Shown: positions 17,120-25,362, counted from the first letter of the stretch. The stretch is 59,925 nucleotides of DNA from Gallionella sp. (GCA_028710565.1 JAQTTV010000019.1:1-59925), one strand, 5' to 3'. The notes: a model not told the origin generated them from the letters alone. Translations and numbers: made by a program.

Positions 17120-17527
17120 ATGGAAGTCTATAAAAGCAAATACCTGCACATCGCATTTTTTGCAGAACAACGCTTAATCGAAGCAACTTGGTTAAGTGAA
17201 ACTAGGAGGATGGATACCGATGAATGCAAACAGGAATTTTTAAATTACCTAGAGGTTGTCCGCAAACAACAACCCAACTGCATCGTCGTCGATACCAGCA
17301 ATATGTGCTTTACTTTCAATCCTAAAGTACAAGATTGGATAAACGAAACTATTTTAACGTCCCTGTTAAGTATGAACGTAAACAAAATCGCTTTTGTCAT
17401 TAGCAAAGACTACTTTGCGCAGTTAGCGACCAAACAGACGATGGATGAAAAAGAAGGTCTAAAATTTACCACGAAATACTTTGATACCAAAGAAGCGGCA
17501 AAACAATGGGTTTTAAGTGCGGCTTAA
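17120..17527 (+). CDS. STAS/SpoIIAA-like paralogue 3 of 6
   Basis: 135 residues from ATG at 17120 behind AAGGGGGAGTACG. The frame stays open upstream to 17024 but that part is spacer conserved between copies. It reads AEQRLIEATWLSETRRMDTD, IVVDTSNMCFTF, VQDWINETI and AFVISKDYFAQL. The flanking 114-base spacers are nearly identical on both sides, so this unit is a recent duplicate. Cytoplasmic; function unknown. Confidence 0.78.
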   Translation: MEVYKSKYLHIAFFAEQRLIEATWLSETRRMDTDECKQEFLNYLEVVRKQQPNCIVVDTSNMCFTFNPKVQDWINETILTSLLSMNVNKIAFVISKDYFAQLATKQTMDEKEGLKFTTKYFDTKEAAKQWVLSAA

Positions 17528-17641
17528 AAATGGGGCAGTGTAAAAGTGCCGTGCGTACCATGGTGCTGGTTATCGCCTTTACGACACGCCAAATTTGAAT
17601 GTGCATTGCCAAATAACGAGTTTTAAACAAGGGGGAGTACG

Positions 17642-18049
17642 ATGGAAGTCTATAAAAGCAAATACCTGCACATCGCATTTTTTGCAGAACAACGCTTAAT
17701 CGAAGCAGCTTGGCTGAGTACAACCAAGACGATGAATGCCGATGAGTGCAAACAAGAATTTTTGAATTACCTTGATGTCGCCCGCAAACAACGACCGATA
17801 CGGGGGCTCGTGGACACAAGTGATATGTACTTCACATTTGGTCTTGAAATGCAAGACTGGATCAACCAAACCATTTTTACGCAATTCTTAAACATGGGTA
17901 TAAATAAAGTTGCTTTTGTCATTAGCAAGGATTTCTTTGCGCAGTTATCGACTCAACAGATCATGAACGAAAAGGAAGGTCTAAAACATACGCGGGAATA
18001 CTTCGACACCAAAGAAGCAGCGAGGCAATGGGTTTTAAGTGCGTCCTGA
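17642..18049 (+). CDS. STAS/SpoIIAA-like paralogue 4 of 6
   Basis: 135 residues from ATG with the same GGGGGAGTACG leader. The first 45 codons are almost identical to copies 2 and 3 at DNA level. Distinct features are LVDTSDMYFTFGLE and KHTREYFDTKEAARQWVLSAS, ending in Ser-Ser/Ala variants shared with copy 5. The spacer after it changes to a type (GCTTGAGCGGATTGTCCG..) shared only with the spacer after copy 5. Confidence 0.78.
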   Translation: MEVYKSKYLHIAFFAEQRLIEAAWLSTTKTMNADECKQEFLNYLDVARKQRPIRGLVDTSDMYFTFGLEMQDWINQTIFTQFLNMGINKVAFVISKDFFAQLSTQQIMNEKEGLKHTREYFDTKEAARQWVLSAS

Positions 18050-18160
18050 AAACCGCTTGAGCGGATTGTCCGTAAAGAAATAATTTTTATCCACAAAATC
18101 ATTAGCTTGTGTGTATAAATCTATTTTAAAATAACAAATTTTAAACATAGGGTTAGTACG

Positions 18161-18565
18161 GTGGAAGTTTATAAAAGCAGATACCTGCACATTACCTATT
18201 TTGCAGGACAGCAATTGCTAGAAGCGACTTGGCTGAGTGAGACCAAGAGGATGGATACCGAGGAATGTAAGCAGGAATTTTTGATGTACCTTGATGCTGT
18301 TCGTAAACAACGACCAAAGGGTATCGTCGTAGATACGCAAAATATGCTCTTTACGCTCTGCCCTAACGTACAAGACTGGATTAACCAAACCATTTTTCCG
18401 CCCTTACTTCGCGTTGGTGTAAATAAGACCGCTTTTGTGACCAGCAATGACTTTTTTGCTCAGTTATCGACTAAGCAGGTGTTGATGGAAATGGAAGGTT
18501 TAAAACGCATTGAATACTTCAATAATAAAGATGCAGCGAGAAAATGGGTTTTAAGTGCGTCCTAA
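18161..18565 (+). CDS. STAS/SpoIIAA-like paralogue 5 of 6
   Basis: 134 residues from GTG behind AGGGTTAGTACG. It has AGQQLLEATWLSETKRMDTE, IVVDTQNMLFTLC and TNDFFAQ-like TSNDFFAQLSTKQ. A single-codon deletion near the end (KRIEYFNNKDAARKWVLSAS) sets it apart and replaces the usual FD by FN. Otherwise it is of the inner subtype. Function unknown. Confidence 0.76.
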   Translation: MEVYKSRYLHITYFAGQQLLEATWLSETKRMDTEECKQEFLMYLDAVRKQRPKGIVVDTQNMLFTLCPNVQDWINQTIFPPLLRVGVNKTAFVTSNDFFAQLSTKQVLMEMEGLKRIEYFNNKDAARKWVLSAS

Positions 18566-18677
18566 AAACCGCTGAAGCGGATTATCCGCAAGAAAATAAA
18601 CTTTATCCACAAAATCATTAGGTTGTGGGTATAAATCCGCATTCTAAAATATCAAATTTTAAACAAGGGTTAGTACG

Positions 18678-19085
18678 GTGGAAATTTATAAAAGCAAATA
18701 CCTACACATGGCATATTTTGCAGAACATCTCTTAATAGAAGGCACTTGGTTGAGTGAAACCAAGATGATGGATACCAAGGATTGCAAAAAAGAATATTTG
18801 GACTATCTTGATGCTGTCAGCAAACACCGACATACGCGACTCGTCGTCGATATGAGAACGATGTTTTTTACCTACAACCCTGAAGTACAAGCTTGGATAG
18901 ACTTGGCTATTTTCCCTTCTTTGTTAAACTTAGGTTTACGTCGGATCGCTTTTGTCGTCAGCAAGGACTTCTTTGCAACCTTATCGACGAAACAAATGAT
19001 GGGTGAACTGAATGGCGTAAAATTTGCGAATGGCTATTTCGACAGCAAAGAAACTGCAAAAGAATGGGCTTTGAGTGCTGCGTAA
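18678..19085 (+). CDS. STAS/SpoIIAA-like paralogue 6 of 6
   Basis: 135 residues from GTG behind AAGGGTTAGTACG. This is the outer subtype, closest to copy 1: TKMMDTKDCKKE, VVDMRTMFFTY, FVVSKDFFATLSTKQMM, LNGVKF and YFDSKETAKEWALSAA. The array ends here; downstream is 113 bases without recognisable features, then the convergent cysB-type gene. The set of six is on one strand with 111-137 base gaps and no obvious terminators inside. Confidence 0.76.
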   Translation: MEIYKSKYLHMAYFAEHLLIEGTWLSETKMMDTKDCKKEYLDYLDAVSKHRHTRLVVDMRTMFFTYNPEVQAWIDLAIFPSLLNLGLRRIAFVVSKDFFATLSTKQMMGELNGVKFANGYFDSKETAKEWALSAA

Positions 19086-19198
19086 AAACGACTAATTGTC
19101 GTGTAGCGTGTAGATTTCAGTATTACGAGCAAGATGCGATTTGTTATATCCGCAACCTTGCTACCTGCCGCCCCTCCCGTCTCATCAAAATAACTACA

Positions 19199-20125
19199 TT
19201 ACGCCTCTCCCTTTATCGCCCTATCCACTACTTCCCGCGTTAATTTTGGGGCAAATAATCTAATAAAATCGTAGGTATAGCCACGTAGGTATTCATTTTT
19301 GCGAAAGGCGATGCGGGTAGTGCTGGGTTGAAATAGGTGATCTGCCAGGAGCATGCGCAGGTGTTGGTCTCGCTCTGGTACAAAGGCAATACTCGCCAAG
19401 ATACCGATCCCTAGCCCCAAATCCACATAGGTTTTAATCACATCCGCGTCCATCGCCGTTAAGGCGATATTGGGCGTAATGCCCGCTTCGTCAAAGGCAG
19501 CGTTGATTTTGCCGCGTCCGCTAAAGGCAAAGTCGTAAGTGATAATGGGGTATTGCGCAATTTTCGCTAAGGTCAGTGGCGCGTCGCTCAGCAAAGGATG
19601 GTCGGGCGGGGTGATGACACAGTGATGCCATTCGTAGCAGGGCAGGGTAATCAAATCGGGATAGTGCATCAAACTTTCTGTGGCGATGGCAATATCTGCT
19701 TCGCCCTTGAGTACCTGCTCGGCAATTTGCGTGGGACTGCCTTGATGGAGTCCCAGTTGCACCTTGGGATAGCGCGCTCTAAATTGCTTCACCACGGGCG
19801 GCAAGGCATAGCGCGCTTGGGTATGCGTAGCGGCTAGAATGAGATGACCCGTGTCTTGCGCTTGGAATTCCTCGGCAACTTGTTTGAGATTTTGAGCATC
19901 CTGCAACATCCGCTGTGCAATCGCCAAAATGCCTTTGCCAGGCTCGGTGATCGCCACGATGCGTTTGCCATTGCGCACAAAAATCTGCACGCCTAGCTCA
20001 TCTTCCAATAATTTGATCTGCTTGCTAATCCCAGGTTGTGACGTGTAAAGGGCATCGGCCGCGCCAGAGACATTCAAGCCCTGGCGCACGATTTCGTTTA
20101 AGTAACGGAGTTGTTGGAGGTTCAT
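19199..20125 (-). CDS. cysB: CysB-type LysR transcription regulator
   Basis: 308 residues. A LysR-family activator; CysB/Cbl members sense N-acetylserine or APS and control sulfate assimilation. The helix-turn-helix is at about 18-40 (AADALYTSQPGISKQIKLLE), with the CysB-specific opening MNLQQLRYLNEIVRQGLNVS. The effector domain has TTHTQARYALP-type residues (ATHTQARYALPPVV), characteristic of the CysB group, and GLGIGILAS. It is divergent from the TauE-cysIHDN block, which it probably regulates; the shared intergenic region holds a repeat copy. Confidence 0.9.
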   Translation of the reverse strand: MNLQQLRYLNEIVRQGLNVSGAADALYTSQPGISKQIKLLEDELGVQIFVRNGKRIVAITEPGKGILAIAQRMLQDAQNLKQVAEEFQAQDTGHLILAATHTQARYALPPVVKQFRARYPKVQLGLHQGSPTQIAEQVLKGEADIAIATESLMHYPDLITLPCYEWHHCVITPPDHPLLSDAPLTLAKIAQYPIITYDFAFSGRGKINAAFDEAGITPNIALTAMDADVIKTYVDLGLGIGILASIAFVPERDQHLRMLLADHLFQPSTTRIAFRKNEYLRGYTYDFIRLFAPKLTREVVDRAIKGEA

Positions 20126-20136
20126 TGCTTAAATTC

Positions 20137-20270
20137 CGTGAAAGGTGAAACGTGAAGGGTGAAACGTAAAAGCGTCGCGCTGTTCAGGTGTTGTTTGGAA
20201 TGAGGTGAGACGAGAAAGATGAAACGTGAAACAAACCGTCGCACACCCAAACATTTCACCTTTCACAGTC
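20137..20270 (-). repeat. Sulfur-locus repeat, copy 1 (inverted)
   Basis: About 130 bases rich in GTGAAACGTGAAA-type words. Its reverse complement shares the core TGCGACGGTTTGTTTCAC with copies at 24117-24237 and 25183-25315. It lies in the cysB/tauE divergent intergenic region. Confidence 0.8.
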
Positions 20271-20373
20271 TTTCCCTTATTCCAAAAAGAAATATCACTA
20301 TAACATAAAAGTATTTGTGAATATAACAAGCCGCCCTTACAATGCACCATCAAATTGGATGGAGTAAGTGAAC

Positions 20374-21159
20374 ATGGATGGTTTATATACCCTGTCAGGC
20401 TTTTTAGTGGGATTGATTGTTGGTGTGACGGGCGTGGGTGGTGGTTCGCTGATGACGCCCTTGTTGGTGTTGTTTTTTGGCGTTTCACCCGCCACGGCTG
20501 TGGGTACGGATTTGTTATACGCTTCATTGACCAAATCATTGGGCGGTTGGGTACACGGTAAGCGGGGTACGGTGGATTGGAAAGTCGTGGTTTTGTTGAG
20601 CTTGGGCAGCTTGCCAGCCGCCGTGACGACGATTTTGTTATTGAAGTACCTTGCCTTGGACGAGAAAACCTTACGAAGCGTGATTTCTAGCGTATTAAGT
20701 GTCGCTTTGTTAGCAACTGCCATCGTATTGCTGTTTAAGGAGCAAATTCAAAAATTAGGGCGCAGTCACGATGGCACGGTTTACGAGCTACATCATCGCT
20801 ACTTGCCTGCGGCGACGATTGCGACTGGGGTGGTAGTGGGATCATTGGTGACCATTTCTTCCATCGGTGCAGGGGTGCTGGGAACCGTGGCTTTATTGTT
20901 TCTTTATCCACGCATGCCAGCGGTCAAAGTGGTGGGTACAGACATTGTGCATGCCGTACCGTTGACTGCTTTGGCAGGGATGGGACATCTGGCTTTGGGC
21001 ACGGTGAACTTGGTGTTATTGGGAAGCTTGCTGCTCGGTTCATTACCTGGGATTTATATCGGTAGTCACTTGAGCGCGAAAGTACCTGAAAAAGTATTAC
21101 GCCCGCTATTGGCCGTTATGTTGCTGATTATTGGATTGAAGATGGTGTTTTATAAGTAG
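20374..21159 (+). CDS. TauE/SafE family sulfite/sulfonate permease
   Basis: 261 residues from ATG at 20374 behind GGAG; a GTG at 20368 is too close to the ribosome site. The family has 7-8 membrane segments in two repeats, each starting with a Gly-rich GVTGVGGGSLMTPLL motif (about 16-30) and ISSIGAGVLGTVALL in the second half. Members export sulfite, sulfoacetate or related anions or import sulfur compounds. Its place between cysB and cysI suggests transport of a sulfur oxyanion, possibly sulfite export to relieve toxicity; direction cannot be read from sequence. Confidence 0.85.
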   Translation: MDGLYTLSGFLVGLIVGVTGVGGGSLMTPLLVLFFGVSPATAVGTDLLYASLTKSLGGWVHGKRGTVDWKVVVLLSLGSLPAAVTTILLLKYLALDEKTLRSVISSVLSVALLATAIVLLFKEQIQKLGRSHDGTVYELHHRYLPAATIATGVVVGSLVTISSIGAGVLGTVALLFLYPRMPAVKVVGTDIVHAVPLTALAGMGHLALGTVNLVLLGSLLLGSLPGIYIGSHLSAKVPEKVLRPLLAVMLLIIGLKMVFYK

Positions 21160-21161
21160 CT

Positions 21162-21185
21162 TCTAGTCGCTAGTCGTTAGTTAGT
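21162..21185 (+). repeat. Sequence complementary to the downstream heptamer array
   Basis: CTAGTCGCTAGTCGTTAGTTAG is the inverse of the CTAACTAACGACTAACGAC type found at 21275-21305. The two could pair across about 90 bases of leader RNA. Confidence 0.5.
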
Positions 21186-21250
21186 GCGTGGGTAAAGCTG
21201 TCATTGTTAAATTTATTCAAATAGATGCACAGAAAAATGCACTCCAACCA

Positions 21251-21404
21251 ACTACCAACTACCAACTACCAACTAACGACTAACGACTAACGACTAACGA
21301 CTAACAGCTAACAGCTAACAGCTAACAGCTAATAGCTAACAGCTAACAGCTAACAGCTAACAGCTAACAGCTAACAGCTAACAGCTAACGACTAACAACT
21401 AATT
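21251..21404 (+). repeat. 22 tandem heptamers (ACTACCA / ACTAACG / GCTAACA) before cysI
   Basis: Counting from 21251, there are 22 consecutive 7-base units with no slip in register: 3 ACTACCA, 4 ACTAACG, then mainly GCTAACA with one GCTAATA, ending GCTAACG, ACTAACA, ACTAATT. The array ends 16 bases before the cysI ATG, just upstream of its AAGGAG ribosome site. The 7-base period rules out a coding repeat that keeps frame. Confidence 0.95.
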
Positions 21405-21420
21405 ACCAAGGAGTACCCCC

Positions 21421-23445
21421 ATGAGTTCCACGAATTTTGTCAATTTAGAAGAAATTGATCGCTTTGAACAAGCCATCGCCACGTTTGATGCGGGCGAAAT
21501 TGATGTGGATCGTTTTACTGCGATACGCTTGCAATACGGGGCTTATGGTCAACGCCAAGTCGGCGTGAATATGTTGCGCATCAAGATCCCTGGTGGACGA
21601 CTGAATGCAGATCAACTGGATGCCGTGGCGGACATTACCGCGACCTATTCGCAACGCGGCATTGCCCATATCACCACCCGTCAGGCGATCCAGGTGCACT
21701 TTATTCCACTGGCAAAAATGCCCAGTGCGATGCGCCACATTGCCAAAGTGAATCTCACCAGTCGTGAAGCCTGTGGCAATGCGGTGCGCAACATGACGGG
21801 CTGTGCTTTGTCGGGCGTATGCCCTAAAGAACATGTGAATATTGCGAAGCACATTGATGGCGCGACGCTGCACTTTTTGCGTAATCCACTCAATCAACAA
21901 TTGCCCCGTAAGTTCAAAATGAGCTTTTCAGGCTGCGAATCCGATTGCGCGCAATCTTTGTTGCACGATGCAGGCGTGGTTGCGGTTCAAAAAGATGGGC
22001 AACACGGCTTTATGGTTAAGGCGGGTGGTGGCTTGGGACACAAACCGCGTGAAGCGATTGTGGTGGAAGAATTTATTCCCGAAAGCCAATTGCTGTTTTC
22101 GTTAGAAGCTTTGGTGACGTTGCATAACAAGTATTCCGATCGTACTAAACGCGCCAAATCGCGCATTAAATTTTTAGTGGAAAAATTCGGTGCAGCAGGT
22201 TTCGTTGAAAAGTATCGTGCCGAGTTTGAACGTACCCGTCAAGCCTTGGCGGATCAACCGTATCCACAGGGTGAATGGCGTGAACCAACGGGGCAAGTTT
22301 CCCCAGGTTCGGGCGCGCCACGGGCGTTGTTTGCTCAGCATCAAGCGGGGCTGAACGTGTTGCCCGTTGCGTTGCCGATTGGCGACTTGACACCCGTACA
22401 ACTGCACGGCATGGCGGCATTGTTGCGTGCGCATGGCATAGACGAAGTGCATACCACACAGGATCAAAACCTGATTATTTTGAATGTATCGGCAGCGGCG
22501 TTGTCCCCATTACGCGCAGGATTGGCGGCATTAGGATTATACGAACCTCGTGTGGGTGACAATGTCGTGGCTTGCCCTGGCACCTCGACTTGCCGTTTGG
22601 GTATTACTGCCAGCACCGAAATCGCGCCGAATTTGTCGGGCGGCAAAGGTGATTTACGCATCCGTGTATCGGGCTGTCATAACGGTTGCGCACAACCTGA
22701 AACAGGTGACATCGGCATTTACGGCGAAGGTAAACGCTTACATGGCAAGTTAGTGCCGCATTATCAAATGTACTTTGCGGGCAATGGCATGGGCGGCGGT
22801 GCGTTGGCATTGAAAGGCCCTACCTTGCCCGTCGCGAGGATTAAGCAAGCAATCGAACGTGTGCAACAAGCGCATTTGGACAGCGGCGAAACCAGTTTTT
22901 TCACTTGGGCGCGGGCGCAAGCACCTGATTATTTCAAGCAATTGTTGGCAGATTTAGCAGAAGTCCAAGCGGAAACGCTCGCCGAAGTGATGCGTGATTA
23001 CGGCGATACCGCTGATTTCCGTGTATTACAATTGGGCGGCGGGGAATGTGCGGGTGCCTCGCAAGTGCTGATTGGGGCGAACTTTTTTGAAGCGGCACAT
23101 GAACGTGAATACCGCAATGCCTTGGTTTTTCAGCGGAAATATGCTGAAGCCGCCGTGTGTAATGAAGCGATTTTGCGTTTATTGGGTTCGGGTCTCGCGC
23201 AATTGTTAGGCGGCATCCGTCAAGAAGCATTAGCAGATCTGGGCGTGCAATTGAGTAGCTTAGTGCCGAGTGAGTTAGCGGGTGAGTTTGCATCAGCTGC
23301 GCAGGGTTTAGCCAATACGGCTGACATCAGCGTAGCAGATTTGGACACGTTATCTGCGGCGGTGGATCGTTGGACGGTGAACGCCGCCACGTTTGCCACG
23401 GCGCACGATGCGCAATTAGATTTATCGGAGGCATTACCTGTATGA
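21421..23445 (+). CDS. cysI: Sulfite (nitrite/sulfite) reductase haemoprotein with C-terminal extension
   Basis: 674 residues. It should reduce sulfite to sulfide with sirohaem and a 4Fe-4S cluster; ATG follows AAGGAGTACCCCC. Two ferredoxin-like halves are visible, each with RLN/ITTRQ-type elements. The canonical cluster ligands are C385-x5-C391 and C419-x3-C423 (CPGTSTC; SGCHNGC). The N-terminal half carries a second set, C128-x5-C134 and C172-x3-C176 (CALSGVC; GCESDC). Residues from about 535 on form a Cys-poor helical extension absent from standard ~550 aa enzymes. Flavoprotein cysJ is absent, so ferredoxin is the likely donor. It overlaps cysH by 4 bases. Confidence 0.9.
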   Translation: MSSTNFVNLEEIDRFEQAIATFDAGEIDVDRFTAIRLQYGAYGQRQVGVNMLRIKIPGGRLNADQLDAVADITATYSQRGIAHITTRQAIQVHFIPLAKMPSAMRHIAKVNLTSREACGNAVRNMTGCALSGVCPKEHVNIAKHIDGATLHFLRNPLNQQLPRKFKMSFSGCESDCAQSLLHDAGVVAVQKDGQHGFMVKAGGGLGHKPREAIVVEEFIPESQLLFSLEALVTLHNKYSDRTKRAKSRIKFLVEKFGAAGFVEKYRAEFERTRQALADQPYPQGEWREPTGQVSPGSGAPRALFAQHQAGLNVLPVALPIGDLTPVQLHGMAALLRAHGIDEVHTTQDQNLIILNVSAAALSPLRAGLAALGLYEPRVGDNVVACPGTSTCRLGITASTEIAPNLSGGKGDLRIRVSGCHNGCAQPETGDIGIYGEGKRLHGKLVPHYQMYFAGNGMGGGALALKGPTLPVARIKQAIERVQQAHLDSGETSFFTWARAQAPDYFKQLLADLAEVQAETLAEVMRDYGDTADFRVLQLGGGECAGASQVLIGANFFEAAHEREYRNALVFQRKYAEAAVCNEAILRLLGSGLAQLLGGIRQEALADLGVQLSSLVPSELAGEFASAAQGLANTADISVADLDTLSAAVDRWTVNAATFATAHDAQLDLSEALPV

Positions 23446-24128
23446 GCTTAGATGATAAAATTGATGCGACATTAGCCGTATTGCGCCAAGCGACACAAGA
23501 TTTTAAGCATGTGTGTTTTGCTAATAGCTTGGGTGCGGAAGACATGGTATTGACGCATCTGATTGCGCAACACCAGCTGGACATTTCGCTGTTTAGCTTG
23601 GATACAGGACGCTTACCTGCTGAAACCTATGACTTGATTCAGACTTTGCGTAGCCGATATGCAGTGAAGTTACACGTATATTTTCCCGATGCCGCACACG
23701 TGGAAAAATATGTGGCAGAGCAAGGTATTAACGGGTTTTACGAGAGTATTGAGGCGCGCAAGGGTTGCTGTTATGTGCGTAAAGTTGAACCCTTGAAACG
23801 CGCTTTGGCGGGTAAAGGGGCGTGGATCACAGGGATGCGCCGCGATCAAGCCGTCACACGCGGTAGTTTGGCGGTATCGGCGTGGGATGAGGAACAGGGT
23901 TTGCAGAAATTTAACCCGCTGTTGGATTGGACAAATGCCGACGTGTGGCAATACATCAAGCAAAATGACGTGCCTTATAATAAATTGCACGATCAGTTTT
24001 ACCCCAGCATCGGTTGCGCACCCTGTACCCGCGCTATTTCCGTAGGCGAAGATATCCGTGCGGGACGCTGGTGGTGGGAAAACCCAGAAAACAAGGAATG
24101 TGGGCTGCATGTGAGGCGTGAAAGGTGA
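23442..24128 (+). CDS. cysH: Assimilatory APS reductase (CysH, Fe-S type)
   Basis: 228 residues from ATG at 23442, overlapping the cysI stop (ATGA). It reduces adenylylsulfate to sulfite using thioredoxin or glutathione. The adenine-binding loop is ANSLGAEDMVL. Cysteine pairs KGCCYVRK and IGCAPCTR are the 4Fe-4S ligands that distinguish APS reductases from PAPS reductases such as E. coli CysH. The catalytic cysteine is in KECGLH at the C-terminus. No cysC (APS kinase) is in the locus, which agrees with direct use of APS. Confidence 0.95.
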   Translation: MSLDDKIDATLAVLRQATQDFKHVCFANSLGAEDMVLTHLIAQHQLDISLFSLDTGRLPAETYDLIQTLRSRYAVKLHVYFPDAAHVEKYVAEQGINGFYESIEARKGCCYVRKVEPLKRALAGKGAWITGMRRDQAVTRGSLAVSAWDEEQGLQKFNPLLDWTNADVWQYIKQNDVPYNKLHDQFYPSIGCAPCTRAISVGEDIRAGRWWWENPENKECGLHVRRER

Positions 24129-24237
24129 AAAGTGAAAGGTTTGGGTATGCGACGGTTTGTTTCACCTTTCTCGTTTCACCAAAAATGCGTGAACATCCAA
24201 CGCTTTGTTTCACGTTTCACCTTTCACATTTCACCGA
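24117..24237 (+). repeat. Sulfur-locus repeat, copy 2
   Basis: GTGAAAGGTGAAAAGTGAAA, then GGGTATGCGACGGTTTGTTT, then several TTTCACGTTTCAC words. The first bases overlap the 3' end of cysH. It is in the same orientation as copy 3 and opposite to copy 1. Confidence 0.85.
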
Positions 24238-24276
24238 AAAAACATTTCAACATCAAGATTAAAAAGAGAAAAACAC

Positions 24277-25182
24277 ATGAGCAATCATAATTTTACCCAT
24301 TTAGATGCGCTGGAAAGCGAGTCCATCCACATCATGCGCGAAGTGGCTGCTGAATGTAAAAATCCCGCTTTGCTGTTTTCGGGCGGCAAGGATTCCATCG
24401 TCATGCTGCGTTTGGCGGAAAAGGCTTTTCGCCCTGCGAAATTTCCGTTCCCCTTGGTGCATATCGACACCGAGCATAACTTCCCCGAAGTGATTGCCAC
24501 GCGTGACAAATTAGCCGCTGATTTGGGCGAACGCTTAATCGTGCGTTCGTTGGAAGACTCCATCAAAAAAGGCACGGTCGTGCTGAAGAATGAAACCCAA
24601 AGCCGCAACGTCTTTCAGTCCGTGACGTTGCTAGAAACGATTGCTGAATTTGGTTTTGATGCTTGTATGGGCGGCGCACGTCGTGATGAAGAAAAAGCCC
24701 GCGCCAAAGAACGCATCTTCTCTTTCCGCGATGATTTTGGTCAATGGGATCCTAAGAATCAACGTCCAGAGTTGTGGGATATTTACAATACGCGCGTGCA
24801 TGCAGGTGAAAACATTCGCGTTTTCCCGATTAGCAACTGGACAGAAATGGACATTTGGCAATACATCGAACGCGAAAAGTTGGAAATCCCCAGCATTTAC
24901 TACGCCCACGAACGCGAAGTGATCCAACGTGCGGGCGGCATTATGCCCGTCTCACACTTGGTGCAACCGCAGGCGGGCGAAATTGTCGTCACCAAAACGG
25001 TACGTTTCCGCACGGTAGGCGACATCACCTGCACTTGCCCAGTGGAATCGCCCGCCAGAAATGCGGCAGAAATTATTATTGAAACCGCGACCACTCGCAT
25101 CACCGAACGCGGCGCAACGCGGATGGACGACCAGACCTCGGATGCGTCGATGGAATTGCGGAAAAAAGAGGGATATTTTTAG
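24277..25182 (+). CDS. cysD: Sulfate adenylyltransferase small subunit CysD
   Basis: 301 residues from ATG at 24277 (MSNHNFTHLDALESESIHIM). With CysN it makes APS from sulfate and ATP, GTP hydrolysis driving the reaction. The PP-loop motif LLFSGGKDSIVML is at about 29-41; GGARRDEEKARAKERIFSFR and the C-terminal MELRKKEGYF are family signatures. An upstream extension into the repeat is rejected. It is flanked on both sides by sulfur-locus repeats but remains in the order cysI-H-D-N. Confidence 0.96.
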   Translation: MSNHNFTHLDALESESIHIMREVAAECKNPALLFSGGKDSIVMLRLAEKAFRPAKFPFPLVHIDTEHNFPEVIATRDKLAADLGERLIVRSLEDSIKKGTVVLKNETQSRNVFQSVTLLETIAEFGFDACMGGARRDEEKARAKERIFSFRDDFGQWDPKNQRPELWDIYNTRVHAGENIRVFPISNWTEMDIWQYIEREKLEIPSIYYAHEREVIQRAGGIMPVSHLVQPQAGEIVVTKTVRFRTVGDITCTCPVESPARNAAEIIIETATTRITERGATRMDDQTSDASMELRKKEGYF

Positions 25183-25315
25183 GTGAAACGGGAAAGGTGA
25201 AATGTGAAACGTGTGGGTATGCGACGGTTTGTTTCACGTTTCGCTTTTCTCGTTTCACAAAAAACGCGTGAACATCTGACGATTTGTTTCACCTTTCACT
25301 ATTCACGTTTCACCA
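25183..25315 (+). repeat. Sulfur-locus repeat, copy 3
   Basis: Begins within bases of the cysD stop and shares GGGTATGCGACGGTTTGTTT, CTCGTTTCAC and ACGCGTGAACATC-type segments with copy 2. It fills the cysD-cysN gap. Confidence 0.85.
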
Positions 25316-25362
25316 AAAGAAGGTAACGAAACGCAGCCAACAAATTTTTAAAGGCAAACAGT

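Noticed and set aside
21251..21404. CRISPR-like tandem array before cysI
   Set aside because: Units are 7 bases and contiguous with no spacers; it is a simple tandem repeat.
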